Part shown: one piece after another, positions 25,648 to 34,616 of the stretch
Layout of the letters: every line of letters begins with the position of its first letter
Numbering within the stretch: the first letter of the stretch is position 1
The notes under the pieces: generated by a model
What the model was told of the DNA's origin: nothing
The model's database searches: none
The model's input: only the letters and a program-made list of their open reading frames with translations
Translations under genes and position numbers: made by a program
Origin: Lachnospiraceae bacterium
GTDB taxonomy: Bacteria > Bacillota > Clostridia > Lachnospirales > Lachnospiraceae
Assembly (NCBI GenBank): GCA_017434885.1
Contig: JAFSGE010000026.1
Span: 1-64,000, forward strand
Length of the DNA stretch: 64,000 nt
Reading direction: 5' to 3'

Positions 25648-26602
25648 GAGCTTTGAACAGGAATACAGAAATTTGGCTCAGAGTGAGCTCCCCGATTTGT
25701 GGGACAGAATTGAAGCGGGACTTACTCGTAAGGCAGTAACCGAAAATTTCACACCGACACAGACAACGGCGGAGCCTGAGATGGTGGTTCAGAAGGCAGC
25801 AGGAATTATAGAAACAGCGCCCGTGCAGAAGGAAATTTCAAGCAGGGAGCAGGATGAAAATCAAAAAAGAAAGAAAAATGTAGTGATTTCATTCTTCAGA
25901 AGATATGAGGCAGCAGCGGCAGCGCTTCTTTGCGTTGTGATTTTGGTACCTGCATTTTTGGTGATGAGACAAATCGGTATGGGCGGCGTGAAGTCGGAAA
26001 GTGCCATGCCGGCAGAGGAATATGCTGCTGCGGAAGCAATGCGGGAAGAGACGGAGAGCGCAGAAACTCCTGCAGCTATGGCGGATATGGAATTTGAGGC
26101 AGCAGAAAACTTTGAGATGGAGGCAGCGGCAGAAGCGGCCATGGATGATGCACCTGCCGAAACAGCGCCTGAAGCGGAAGCGGTGGCAAAGGAATCTGTT
26201 GCGGAGAAGTTAATGACAGAGGAAGCCCCGGCAGAAACGGTTACGGAAGTGACAGAAGATTTTGCATCAACGGAAGAGACAAAATCTGAAAGCAGAAACG
26301 AAGTGACTGCAGAGAAATCAGAGGAAGGTACTACAAGTGTTCTTGCGCAAATCAGAGTGGAAATAGCAGAAGCGATTCCTGTTAAGGGTGAAGGCGCAAT
26401 GGAGGTGCTTGGAGGTTGTCTGTACCGGTGTGTGGTGACAGATGCTGGCGAGTGCGGAGAAATTGGGGATTTGGAGGAAATTATTATTTTACTTCCAAAG
26501 TCATTTGACAAGGAATTTGAAGAAGGAGACTGCGCGGTACTTGACTTACAAAAAAGTGTGTATTTGACATATGACTATGAGGTTGTAAAATTGTATGACT
26601 GA
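25640..26602 (+). CDS. Transmembrane anti-sigma factor with acidic low-complexity stalk
   Basis: A 320-residue protein. Its N-terminal cytoplasmic part has YRNLAQSELPDLWDRIEAGL, a motif seen in anti-sigma factors of this group. One membrane helix follows (about residues 93-112, AAAAALLCVVILVPAFLVM), then a Glu/Ala-rich external stalk (about 125-235) of low complexity and a C-terminal globular domain (about 236-320). ATG 25640 has AGGAGG 7 bases before it. Overlap with the sigma gene supports a sigma/anti-sigma unit with the external domain as sensor. The stalk, with many GAA/GCA codons, is probably variable in length. Confidence 0.85.
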   Translation: MSKSFEQEYRNLAQSELPDLWDRIEAGLTRKAVTENFTPTQTTAEPEMVVQKAAGIIETAPVQKEISSREQDENQKRKKNVVISFFRRYEAAAAALLCVVILVPAFLVMRQIGMGGVKSESAMPAEEYAAAEAMREETESAETPAAMADMEFEAAENFEMEAAAEAAMDDAPAETAPEAEAVAKESVAEKLMTEEAPAETVTEVTEDFASTEETKSESRNEVTAEKSEEGTTSVLAQIRVEIAEAIPVKGEGAMEVLGGCLYRCVVTDAGECGEIGDLEEIIILLPKSFDKEFEEGDCAVLDLQKSVYLTYDYEVVKLYD

Positions 26603-26708
26603 CAGATATACAGAAAGGTACCATGGACGTAAAGCCTTTGTTTATGGTAAAATAAAAAGAGATACATGAAGTTTTCAGATATTAGTTTTACAGAAAGGTT
26701 ATGACTGA

Positions 26709-28028
26709 ATGGAGAAAATTTGGAAATTTTATGAAAATATGAATGAAATGGTATATGCCAGTGATATGGACAACTATGAATTGGTATATATGAACCGCAA
26801 AACGCTTGATATGTATGGATATCAGTCTTTTGATGAAGTGCGGGGGAAAAAGTGTTATGAGGTGCTGCAGGGACTTGACAGACCTTGTGACATGTGTACC
26901 AATGACTGCCTCAGACCCGGATATTTTTATGAGTGGAAGTACTATAATCCGATTATCGGAAAAACTGTTTCTTTGAAAGACACCATGCTAGAGGAAGACG
27001 GCAGACGTTACCGCATGGAGCTGGCCATAGACATGACATTGCAGGAAGAGCAGAGCAAAACCATTGAAGAGATGACCCAGAATACTAAAATGGTCAATGA
27101 CGGATTGAAGCTGGCATTGGCGGAGGCAGACCCCCGACAGGCAATAGAAGTCTTTCTTGCTTATTTAGGACAGGCACTTGAAAGTGAGCGTGTTTATATT
27201 TTTGAGCGGAAGGAAGCGGATGTTCATGATAATACTTTTGAATGGTGTGCAGAAGGCGTAATCCCTCAAAAGGATGTGTTGCAGGATGTTCCCTTTGAAG
27301 CGGTGAAATTATGGTATCAGACATTTGAAAGAAATAAAAATGTAATTATCAGAGATGTGGAAGAAACCAAAGAAACTGACCCTGAGGCATACAAGTATCT
27401 AAAGCCGCAGGATATACATACTTTGGTAGTAAGCCCAATTGTTTCCGACAACAAAATTATTGGTTTTTACGGTGTGGACAATCCGCCGGCAGAATATTTG
27501 AATCATGTTTCCATGATGTTTAAAATTATCGGTCATTTTATTCTGTCATTGCTGAAAAGGCGTGATTTGGTAAAACGACTTGAAAAGATGAGTTTTTATG
27601 ACCAATTGACCGGGCTTGGGAACAGACATGCCATGGACGAATATTTTTCATCCATGAAGGAGAAGGACAGTATCGGCATGTTGTATTGTGATGTGATGGG
27701 ATTAAAGCGCATCAATGATACCCTGGGACACCAGGAAGGAGATAAGCTCCTGCTGCGGGCATGTGACAGTTTGCGAAAGGTGTTTTCGGAGGAATCCCTG
27801 TTTCGAATCGGTGGTGATGAATTTCTGGTGTTGTGTAAAAATATACCGGAGGAAGAATTGCTGCGAAGGATTGAACAGCTAAAGAAGGAAATGGAAAGCG
27901 CTAATGCGCTTATGGCCATCGGGCATGTGTGGTGTCCGTCATGGGAAAATAACGGGGATGCCCTTTTGACGGCAGCTGACCAATACATGTATGAAAACAA
28001 AAGAAAATATTATGAAATGCAAAAATAA
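26709..28028 (+). CDS. PAS-GAF-GGDEF diguanylate cyclase
   Basis: A 439-residue cytoplasmic protein. It has an N-terminal PAS domain (VYASDMDNYELVYMNRKTLDMYGY, about residues 14-37) that carries a cysteine cluster RPCDMCTNDCL (about 58-68), a GAF domain (about 130-275, ERVYIFERK, VVSPIVSDNKIIGFYGVDNP), and a C-terminal GGDEF domain (DQLTGLGNRHAMDEY about 297; active site RIGGDEFLVL about 362). The active-site motif is intact, so c-di-GMP synthesis is expected. The cysteines may bind metal or sense redox. No upstream inhibitory RxxD is obvious at the usual place. Confidence 0.92.
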   Translation: MEKIWKFYENMNEMVYASDMDNYELVYMNRKTLDMYGYQSFDEVRGKKCYEVLQGLDRPCDMCTNDCLRPGYFYEWKYYNPIIGKTVSLKDTMLEEDGRRYRMELAIDMTLQEEQSKTIEEMTQNTKMVNDGLKLALAEADPRQAIEVFLAYLGQALESERVYIFERKEADVHDNTFEWCAEGVIPQKDVLQDVPFEAVKLWYQTFERNKNVIIRDVEETKETDPEAYKYLKPQDIHTLVVSPIVSDNKIIGFYGVDNPPAEYLNHVSMMFKIIGHFILSLLKRRDLVKRLEKMSFYDQLTGLGNRHAMDEYFSSMKEKDSIGMLYCDVMGLKRINDTLGHQEGDKLLLRACDSLRKVFSEESLFRIGGDEFLVLCKNIPEEELLRRIEQLKKEMESANALMAIGHVWCPSWENNGDALLTAADQYMYENKRKYYEMQK

Positions 28029-28030
28029 AA

Positions 28031-28061
28031 AGAACCGTCGCTTAGCGGCGGTTCTGCTTTT
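28031..28061. terminator. Bidirectional terminator between diguanylate cyclase and DUF5684 genes
   Basis: AGAACCGTCGC (28031-28041) pairs with GCGGCGGTTCT (28045-28055), one G-U, with A run before and T run after, so it can end transcripts from both convergent genes. Confidence 0.88.
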
Positions 28062-28078
28062 ATGTAGCTGACTTATTC

Positions 28079-28459
28079 TTACTGGGGACCGATGTATTCG
28101 GATTTGCCAAAACCAAGAATCATCATAAAAATGGGATTTAAGAACAAAAGTCCAAATCCAAATCCGGTACCCTGTCCGAATGCCTTTGCAAGCTTAAAGT
28201 ATAACATAATTAAGAACACAAAGTTTACACAAGGAACAAGAGTAAGTAAGAATAACCATCCATTGCCGAATGCGATATCAAACAGGCAATAATTGTTGTA
28301 AAAAGGTACAAGACATGCCCAACCGGGTTTTCCGGCCTTTACAAACACTTTCCACATTGCAACGATAATAACTACTGAGAGTGCAAGTGCGAAAAGATAA
28401 TACACAACTAAAAATCCGGTACCAACTGCCATTGCGGCTGCATCATAATTAGCTTCCAT
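28079..28459 (-). CDS. DUF5684 small membrane protein
   Basis: A 126-residue protein with four hydrophobic segments and the family pattern VFVKAGKPGWACLVPFYNNYCLFDIAFGNGW (about residues 38-68), then LIMLYFKLAKAFGQGTGFGFGLLFLNPIF. Members are widespread in Clostridia and Actinobacteria, sometimes fused to signal peptidase; function unknown. ATG 28459 is preferred because GGGAGG lies upstream; the in-frame ATG 28480 has none. Gene is transcribed towards the diguanylate cyclase gene and shares its terminator. Confidence 0.85.
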   Translation of the reverse strand: MEANYDAAAMAVGTGFLVVYYLFALALSVVIIVAMWKVFVKAGKPGWACLVPFYNNYCLFDIAFGNGWLFLLTLVPCVNFVFLIMLYFKLAKAFGQGTGFGFGLLFLNPIFMMILGFGKSEYIGPQ

Positions 28460-28636
28460 GTGAATGAATCCTCCCTTCATAATTTTAATGAATTAAAGTA
28501 CTAAATCATTATACTTATCATATAGTATCATATGACTGATGTCAATTTCCAAATGATTAAAAGCAAATAGGAAAAAAGTTCGGTATACGACGCAAAGAGA
28601 GTAATAAAAATCAATAAAATTGATTAAATTCGCTCC

Positions 28637-28665
28637 TTGATAACATCAAGAAAGTATGATATGAT
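28637..28665 (+). promoter_or_regulatory. Promoter of the T-box leuA transcript
   Basis: TTGATA (28637-28642), a 17-base spacer and TATGAT (28660-28665). The expected start point near 28672 lies just before the T-box leader. Confidence 0.78.
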
Positions 28666-28692
28666 TTAATCCGTAAACAGAATAAGGTATAA

Positions 28693-28985
28693 AATGCGAT
28701 GAAGAGGAATAGTAGCCGCAAGCCGGAAATCAGAGAATTGCCGTTTGGTGCGAGGCAGTCAGAGGCAGATGGTGAACTCACCTTGGAGCAGCTTGCTGAA
28801 GACCATGCCGGAGATGAGGAAAGAGAAGCAGCGGTTGTGTAGGTTAAGACGGAGCATCCCGCCGTAGAAAGGGAAGGACATGACAGTGTCTGCAAAGAGC
28901 ATGGAATATCCATGAAGTAGAGTGGTACCGCGTAAAGATGAATTTGCGTCTCTATGAAGTGTAAAGCATTTCATAGGGACTTTTT
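28693..28985 (+). promoter_or_regulatory. T-box riboswitch (leucine) in front of leuA
   Basis: The leader has the typical opening GATGAAGAGGAATAGTAGCCG region, a specifier context GAA-CTC-ACC with CTC (leucine codon) at 28777-28779, and the conserved T-box AGTGGTACCGCG at 28921-28932. A terminator follows: 28948-28958 pairs with 28970-28980, then TTTTT. Uncharged tRNA-Leu(GAG) would stabilise the antiterminator and let leuA be transcribed. The type, specifier and downstream gene agree with each other. Confidence 0.95.
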
Positions 28986-29040
28986 GTTGGGAAAGTCTTA
29001 CATAGCAGACAAAAAAGGATTTATTATGGAGGATGAAAAA

Positions 29041-31038
29041 ATGAATGTAGCACAGAAATACGGAAAATCTTATTTTATGCCCCCGGTGACAACTTACGAC
29101 TGGGTAAAGAAAGATACCATTGAGAAAGCACCTATCTGGTGCAGCGTTGACTTGCGTGACGGAAACCAGGCATTGATTGAGCCTATGAGCCTGGAAGAAA
29201 AGTTACAGTTTTTCGAGATGCTGGTAAAAATCGGTTTTAAAGAAATAGAAGTGGGATTCCCTGCAGCTTCCGAAACCGAATATAATTTTATCCGTGCATT
29301 GATTGAAAGAAACATGATTCCCGATGATGTGACCATTCAGGTACTGACACAGGCAAGAGAACATATTATCAAGAAGACCTTTGAAGCGGTAAAGGGAGCG
29401 CCCCGTGCAGTAATCCATCTGTACAATTCCACTTCCGTGGCGCAGAGAGAACAGGTTTTCAGAAAGAGCAAAGAAGAAGTAAAGCAGATTGCCATTGACG
29501 GAGCTGAGCTTTTAAAGAAACTGGCTGATGAGACAGACGGCAACTTCACTTTTGAATACAGTCCCGAGAGCTTCCCCGGTACGGAGGTTGACTATGCACT
29601 GGAAGTATGTAATGCAGTGTTGGATGTGTGGAAACCCGTAAAAGAAAACAAAGTAATTATCAATATTCCCACGACCGTACAGATTGCAATGCCTCATGTG
29701 TTTGCATCTCAGGTAGAATATTTCCACAAGAACTTAAAGTACAGGGATGCTGTAACTATCAGCGTACATCCTCACAATGACAGAGGCTGTGGTGTCAGCG
29801 ATGCAGAGCTTGGTGTTTTGGCAGGTGCAGACAGAGTGGAAGGTACCTTGTTCGGAAACGGTGAGAGAACAGGTAACGTGGATATTATTACGGTAGCCAT
29901 GAACATGATTTGTCATGGCGTAGAGTCAGGACTTGACTTTTCCAATATTTCAGAAATCCGTGAAACCTATGAGACATTAACAGGCATGAAGGTTTACGAG
30001 CGTACTCCTTATGCAGGCGATTTGGTATTTACCGCATTTTCCGGCTCCCATCAGGATGCCATTTCCAAGGGAATGGCCTGGTGGAACGAAGGAAAGAGCA
30101 ATGGCCGTTGGGATGTGCCTTATCTGCCTATTGACCCGCAGGATTTGGGACGCGAATATGAATCTGACGTTATCAGAATCAACAGCCAGTCCGGTAAAGG
30201 CGGTATTGCTTTTATCCTGAAGCAGAACTTTGGTATGTCTCTGCCTGACAAGATGAAGGAAGAAGTAGGATACCTGATGAAAGGTGTTTCTGACAAGAAG
30301 CACAGTGAACTGGCACCTTCCGATGTATATCAGATTTTCAAAGACACTTATATTGACCAGAGAGAAATCTTTAATATCCCTGAATGTCACTTCAAGCAGA
30401 TTGAGGGTGGTATCAGTGCAGAAGTAACCATTGAACAGGACAAAGAAAGACGTGTCATTGAGACAACAGGTAATGGTCGTCTTGACGCTGTCAGCAACGC
30501 AGTGAAGCTGTATTTCGGCATTAGCTATGAACTTTCCGTTTATGAGGAGCATGCGGTATCCCGCGGTTCTTCCTCCAAGGCAGCTACCTATGTAGGGATT
30601 GTGAAAGACGGAAAGATGTACTGGGGCGTTGGTATTGACGAGGATATTATCAAGAGTTCCATCGCCGCATTGGTATCAGCAGGGAATAAACTGGCACAAA
30701 ATGAGAATATTAAAGAAGGTAGAGAAGAACGTATTGTTGACATCATGAATTATGTGAAAAATCATTACAAGGATGTCACACTGGACGAATTGGCTGAGAA
30801 CTTTAATTTATCCAAGCCCTACCTTTCCAAATATATCAAAGAAAATGCGGGAATTACTTTCCAGGAGGCTGTAAAAAAAGCCAGAATGAAGAAGGCAAGA
30901 ACCATGTTAAAAGAGTCCAATCAGACAGTGGAAAGTATTGCGGCTTATGTAGGATATGAGAATGTAGAGCATTTTAACCGTTTGTTTAAGAAGTCCTATG
31001 GCATGACGCCTATTCAGTTCAGAAGAGAGAGCAGATAA
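29041..31038 (+). CDS. leuA: 2-isopropylmalate synthase fused to a C-terminal AraC-type DNA-binding domain
   Basis: A 665-residue fusion. Residues about 1-430 are a type 2 LeuA catalytic region ([59 protein letters not shown]); about 445-555 form the leucine-binding regulatory domain ([25 protein letters not shown]). Residues about 565-665 are a full AraC domain with two helix-turn-helix units ([40 protein letters not shown], ending TPIQFRRES). It makes 2-isopropylmalate from 2-oxoisovalerate and acetyl-CoA. I use ATG 29041, with GGAGG 8 bases upstream; ATG 29026 would add five residues. The reading frame is clean, so this is not a sequencing join. The domain may regulate genes in response to leucine. 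Confidence 0.95.
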   Translation: MNVAQKYGKSYFMPPVTTYDWVKKDTIEKAPIWCSVDLRDGNQALIEPMSLEEKLQFFEMLVKIGFKEIEVGFPAASETEYNFIRALIERNMIPDDVTIQVLTQAREHIIKKTFEAVKGAPRAVIHLYNSTSVAQREQVFRKSKEEVKQIAIDGAELLKKLADETDGNFTFEYSPESFPGTEVDYALEVCNAVLDVWKPVKENKVIINIPTTVQIAMPHVFASQVEYFHKNLKYRDAVTISVHPHNDRGCGVSDAELGVLAGADRVEGTLFGNGERTGNVDIITVAMNMICHGVESGLDFSNISEIRETYETLTGMKVYERTPYAGDLVFTAFSGSHQDAISKGMAWWNEGKSNGRWDVPYLPIDPQDLGREYESDVIRINSQSGKGGIAFILKQNFGMSLPDKMKEEVGYLMKGVSDKKHSELAPSDVYQIFKDTYIDQREIFNIPECHFKQIEGGISAEVTIEQDKERRVIETTGNGRLDAVSNAVKLYFGISYELSVYEEHAVSRGSSSKAATYVGIVKDGKMYWGVGIDEDIIKSSIAALVSAGNKLAQNENIKEGREERIVDIMNYVKNHYKDVTLDELAENFNLSKPYLSKYIKENAGITFQEAVKKARMKKARTMLKESNQTVESIAAYVGYENVEHFNRLFKKSYGMTPIQFRRESR

Positions 31039-31057
31039 GCAGAAAGGACAATGGTTT

Positions 31058-32209
31058 ATGGTGATCAGAGGCGCGGCTGTTTATACGGAAGATAGCAGAT
31101 TTGAAAATAAAGATATTTTTATTGATGGTGATATCTTCACGGACAGGGATTGCAGTGGTGAGGTTGTTGACGGCAGCGGATGCATTGCCATTCCGGGATT
31201 TACCGATATTCACTTTCACGGCTGCGTCGGTAAAGATTTTTGTGATGGCAGTATAGAGGCAATTGATGCCATCGCAGCTTATCAGGCAAGGGTGGGCGTT
31301 ACCACCATTGCTCCGGCAACCATGACCATGGATGAAAATACTCTTTATGCTGTCTGCGATGCGGCTGCAGAATACCGGAGCAGGCAGGAAGCCGGAGAAT
31401 TTGCAGAAGGTGCAATTCTTTGCGGTATTAACATGGAGGGGCCTTTTATTTCCAGAGAAAAAATGGGTGCTCAAAATCCTGAGTATATTCAGAGAGCCAA
31501 TGATGAACTTTATCAAAACATGCAGAAAAAAAGTGGCGGGTTAATTAAGCTGGTAGCTGTTGCGCCGGAAACGGAAGGTGCCATGCAGTTTATCCGTGAT
31601 AAAAGAGACGAAACTGTTTTGTCTGTGGCACACACCACGGCAGACTATGATACGGCAATGGAGGCATTTGATGCGGGAGCAACTCATGTGACGCATTTAT
31701 ATAATGCCATGCAACCCTTTTCCCACAGGGCACCGGGCGTTATCGGTGCTGCGGCAGATGCCGGGGCAGAAGCAGAACTTATCTGTGACGGCGTGCATGT
31801 TCATCCGTCAGCGGTGCGGGCGGCATTTAAAATGTTTGGAGAAGACAATATTATTTTTATCAGCGACAGTATGATGGCGACAGGACTTGCAGATGGTGAT
31901 TACAGTTTAGGCGGTCAGCCTGTAAAGGTGGTAGGAAATCTTGCAACGCTGAAAGATGGTACCATAGCCGGTTCTGCCACCAATTTAATGCAGTGTTTCA
32001 GAATTGCGGTACAGCAAATGAAAATTCCGCTTGAGACAGCAGTGAAATGTGCAGCGGTAAATCCTGCAAAAAGCATCGGTATTTATGAAAAATACGGAAG
32101 TATCAGTGCGGGTAAGGTTGCAAATCTGATATTGCTTGACAAAGACAGTCTTGAAGTAAAACAGGTAATACTACGGGGAAAGATGCTTTTGGCGGATGAA
32201 GAAATCTGA
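31058..32209 (+). CDS. nagA: N-acetylglucosamine-6-phosphate deacetylase
   Basis: A 383-residue amidohydrolase that removes acetyl from GlcNAc-6-phosphate in amino-sugar use and wall recycling. Metal and active-site motifs: GFTDIHFHG (about 47), NMEGPFIS (about 128), SVAHTTADY (about 190), THLYNAM (about 211), CDGVHVHP (about 242) and the catalytic aspartate in FISDSMMATG (about 269). AAAGGA precedes ATG 31058. It begins 19 bases after leuA in the same direction with no promoter seen, so some of its transcription may come from the T-box promoter. nagB is not here. Confidence 0.95.
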   Translation: MVIRGAAVYTEDSRFENKDIFIDGDIFTDRDCSGEVVDGSGCIAIPGFTDIHFHGCVGKDFCDGSIEAIDAIAAYQARVGVTTIAPATMTMDENTLYAVCDAAAEYRSRQEAGEFAEGAILCGINMEGPFISREKMGAQNPEYIQRANDELYQNMQKKSGGLIKLVAVAPETEGAMQFIRDKRDETVLSVAHTTADYDTAMEAFDAGATHVTHLYNAMQPFSHRAPGVIGAAADAGAEAELICDGVHVHPSAVRAAFKMFGEDNIIFISDSMMATGLADGDYSLGGQPVKVVGNLATLKDGTIAGSATNLMQCFRIAVQQMKIPLETAVKCAAVNPAKSIGIYEKYGSISAGKVANLILLDKDSLEVKQVILRGKMLLADEEI

Positions 32210-32305
32210 CTGTAAACGGAATATAAAAAAGCGCGATAAGCAGTTGAAAAAATATGCACTTTCATGTACAATGAAGAAAGTAAATGACAGAAAGGAAGCA
32301 GAAAT

Positions 32306-32425
32306 ATGGAATTCTTTTTATTGGCAGGCGGATTTGTTGTAATTATTATACCGGTAGTAATCGCGGTGGTTTCTGCAGTGGTATCAGCGGTAGCAGCTGA
32401 ACAGGATGATGCTTCCGAGCAGTAA
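32306..32425 (+). CDS. 39-residue single-helix membrane peptide
   Basis: ATG 32306 to TAA 32423-32425 encodes a 39-residue peptide: MEFFLLAGGF, then an almost pure Val/Ile/Ala helix (about residues 10-31), and an acidic tail ending QDDASEQ. GAAAGGA lies 10 bases before the ATG and a good terminator follows at 32451, so this looks like a real independent small gene. The shape fits small membrane regulators or type I toxin-like peptides; no family is recognised. Confidence 0.6.
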   Translation: MEFFLLAGGFVVIIIPVVIAVVSAVVSAVAAEQDDASEQ

Positions 32426-32450
32426 ATGATAGAATGACAAAGTAAGCGAT

Positions 32451-32482
32451 AAAGACGTGTTCGCGGGAATACGTCTTTTTTT
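32451..32482 (+). terminator. Terminator after the 39-residue peptide gene
   Basis: AAAGACGT (32451-32458) pairs with ACGTCTTT (32471-32478), followed by a T run. Confidence 0.82.
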
Positions 32483-32533
32483 ACGGTCTTTTTTATAAAT
32501 TTTTTAGATTACTTAAGATTGCCTTTATTGATT

Positions 32534-32561
32534 TTGCAGTGAGGCGGAAGTAGGATATAAG
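32534..32561 (+). promoter_or_regulatory. Promoter of the zinc-ribbon/DUF5685/J-protein operon
   Basis: TTGCAG (32534-32539), a 16-base spacer and TATAAG (32556-32561), about 33 bases before GTG 32594. Confidence 0.55.
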
Positions 32562-32593
32562 TAAAATATGGAATCTGAAAGGTGTGACTGATT

Positions 32594-32986
32594 GTGAGAG
32601 AAAAGTTTTACAGATTTATGGTAGGCAGATACGGAAATGACAGATTGAATCAGGTGATTATGATTGTGGCAATGATAGCCCTTGTGATTTCCTTTTTCGG
32701 ACCCCGCTTTTTTTATTTATTTGCACTTTTATGTCTTATTTATGCATACTTTAGGATGTTTTCCAAAAATATTTATAAGAGAAGTATGGAGAATAATAAA
32801 TACTTACAGTGGGAATATAAAGTAAAACAGTTTATTGCTACATGGAAACGCGATATGAAACAGAGAAAGACACATCATATTTACAGATGTCCTTCCTGTA
32901 AGCAAAAAATCAGAGTTCCTAAAGGAAAGGGCAGAATTGAAATCAGATGTCCGAAATGCAGTCAGACCTTCATTAAAAAGAGTTAA
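32594..32986 (+). CDS. Membrane protein with C-terminal zinc ribbon
   Basis: A 130-residue protein with two membrane segments (about residues 19-35 and 37-56) and a C-terminal zinc ribbon with two CPxC knuckles, [15 protein letters not shown] and [10 protein letters not shown] (about 97-124). The start is GTG 32594, with AAAGGTG upstream. It begins a three-gene run with a DUF5685 protein and a J-domain protein. This grouping suggests a membrane-linked quality-control or assembly task, as inference. Zinc binding is expected from the motif. Confidence 0.8.
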   Translation: MREKFYRFMVGRYGNDRLNQVIMIVAMIALVISFFGPRFFYLFALLCLIYAYFRMFSKNIYKRSMENNKYLQWEYKVKQFIATWKRDMKQRKTHHIYRCPSCKQKIRVPKGKGRIEIRCPKCSQTFIKKS

Positions 32987-33000
32987 ATAGGAGTGGTGCC

Positions 33001-33849
33001 ATGTTTGGATATATTATTATCAACAAAGGTGACATGAAATTCAAAGAGTTTGACGTATATCAGTCTTATTATTGCGGATTATGCCGTGCCCTTAAGGAAA
33101 GATACGGAGCGCTGGGACAAATCAGTCTTACTTATGATATGACGTTTCTGGTGATGCTTTTAAGCAGCCTCTATGAGCCGGAAAGCATTATGGGACAGAC
33201 GAAATGTATTGCACATCCTTTTGAAAAGCATACTACCAGGCGGAATGAATTTTCCGATTATGCGGCAGATATGAATGTGCTTTTTACTTATTATAAATGT
33301 ATGGATGACTGGACAGATGACAAAAAGATAGTAAAGCTTGCGTATGGAAAGCTGATGAAAGGGGCGTATCATAAAATCGGCTCTGCCTATGACAGGAAAG
33401 TCCGGAAAATGGATGGATTGATGCGGGAGCTTTCTGCACAGGAAAAGAAAAATTGTGAAGATATTGATAAGATGGCAGGACTTTTCGGAGAGATTATGGG
33501 AGAGATTCTGGCAGTGCGGGAAGATGAATGGGCAGATAATTTGCGGCTCCTCGGAAGTTATTTGGGCAAGTATATTTATTTGCTTGATGCATATGAGGAT
33601 ATTGAGGAAGATATCAAAAACAACCGTTATAATCCATTTCGGAAGAAATATGAAAATCCTGATTTTGATGAGGAAGTAAAAACCATTCTTACCATGATGA
33701 TGGCAGGGTGCTGTCAGGAGTTTGAAAAACTTCCCATTATAGATGATATTGAAATTCTTCGGAATATATTGTACTCCGGAGTCTGGTACCGATATGATGC
33801 GGTGCGGGAAAAAAGGGAGATGAAGGGACAGGAAAGAAAAAATGCGTGA
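33001..33849 (+). CDS. DUF5685 family protein
   Basis: A 282-residue protein starting [20 protein letters not shown], with an early cysteine pair YYCGLCRAL (Cys25, Cys28), which is typical of DUF5685. It is all-helical, with aspartate-rich segments ([20 protein letters not shown], about residues 197-216) that recall phytoene/squalene-synthase folds, and a CCQEF near 240. GGAGTGGTGCC precedes ATG 33001. It overlaps the J-domain gene by 8 bases. The enzymatic role is unknown; prenyl transfer is only a guess from the Asp motifs. Confidence 0.85.
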   Translation: MFGYIIINKGDMKFKEFDVYQSYYCGLCRALKERYGALGQISLTYDMTFLVMLLSSLYEPESIMGQTKCIAHPFEKHTTRRNEFSDYAADMNVLFTYYKCMDDWTDDKKIVKLAYGKLMKGAYHKIGSAYDRKVRKMDGLMRELSAQEKKNCEDIDKMAGLFGEIMGEILAVREDEWADNLRLLGSYLGKYIYLLDAYEDIEEDIKNNRYNPFRKKYENPDFDEEVKTILTMMMAGCCQEFEKLPIIDDIEILRNILYSGVWYRYDAVREKREMKGQERKNA

Positions 33850-34612
33850 TCCTTATCAGGTGTTGGGCGTCAGTAGGGATGCCACGGAGGAAGAAATCAA
33901 AAAAGCATATAAAGCACTCAGCCGTAAATATCATCCGGATGCCAATATCAATAATCCGGATAAAGATAAAGCAGAGGAGATGTTCAAGGAGATTCAGCAG
34001 GCGTATCAGCAAGTGATGAGAGAGAGGACTGAAGGCTATCGCGGCGGTACTTATGGAAGCAGCACCGGCAGCAGTTCCTACGGTGGTTACAGAGGCAGTG
34101 CGGGCAATAGTTCCTACGGTGGTTTTGAGGACTTTGAAGATTTTTTTGGCAGCTTCGGAGGATTTGGCGGCTTTGGCAGCTCGCAGGGATATGGCGGGAA
34201 TTCCACCGGCTATGAAGAAGACAATCATTTGCGGGCAGCAGGTAATTACATCCGCAACGGTTATTATAAGGAGGCAAGAACGGTACTTGATAATATGCCG
34301 GAGGGCAGCCGTAATGCCAGATGGTATTATTACAGTGCCATTGCCCATGCAAACCTGGGCAATCAGGTAGCGGCTCTTGAGCATGCCAAGCGGGCACAGG
34401 CCCTTGAGCCGAATAACAGTGACTACCGCAATTTAGTGTATCAATTTGAAAACGGCGGTACATGGTATAGGCAAAGGCAGTATACCTACGGCCAGCCCTA
34501 TTCGGGTGGTAGCGGTATCTGCCTGAAACTGTGTATTGCCAATATGATTTGTAATATGTGTTGTGGCGGAGGCGGACTCTGCTGCGGAGGGGTACCTTAT
34601 TACAGGTATTAA
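33842..34612 (+). CDS. J-domain protein with TPR-like middle and Cys-rich tail
   Basis: A 256-residue protein. The N-terminal J domain (1-68) has the HPD motif at 31-33. A Gly/Ser/Tyr-rich linker with repeats of SSYGGY/SSYGGF follows (about 75-125), then a short TPR-like pair ([20 protein letters not shown], about 136-155; [20 protein letters not shown]) and a Cys-rich C-terminal tail ([20 protein letters not shown]). It lacks the DnaJ zinc-finger and substrate domains, so it would recruit DnaK to a special partner, perhaps the DUF5685 or zinc-ribbon proteins coded upstream. The Cys tail could be membrane-associated or bind metal. Confidence 0.88.
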   Translation: MRDPYQVLGVSRDATEEEIKKAYKALSRKYHPDANINNPDKDKAEEMFKEIQQAYQQVMRERTEGYRGGTYGSSTGSSSYGGYRGSAGNSSYGGFEDFEDFFGSFGGFGGFGSSQGYGGNSTGYEEDNHLRAAGNYIRNGYYKEARTVLDNMPEGSRNARWYYYSAIAHANLGNQVAALEHAKRAQALEPNNSDYRNLVYQFENGGTWYRQRQYTYGQPYSGGSGICLKLCIANMICNMCCGGGGLCCGGVPYYRY

Positions 34613-34616
34613 TAAA

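Noticed and set aside
25861-26511. 216-codon minus-strand frame across the anti-sigma gene
   Set aside because: It is a Ser/Ala-rich shadow caused by the low-complexity Glu/Ala coding on the plus strand, with no ribosome site and no recognisable family.
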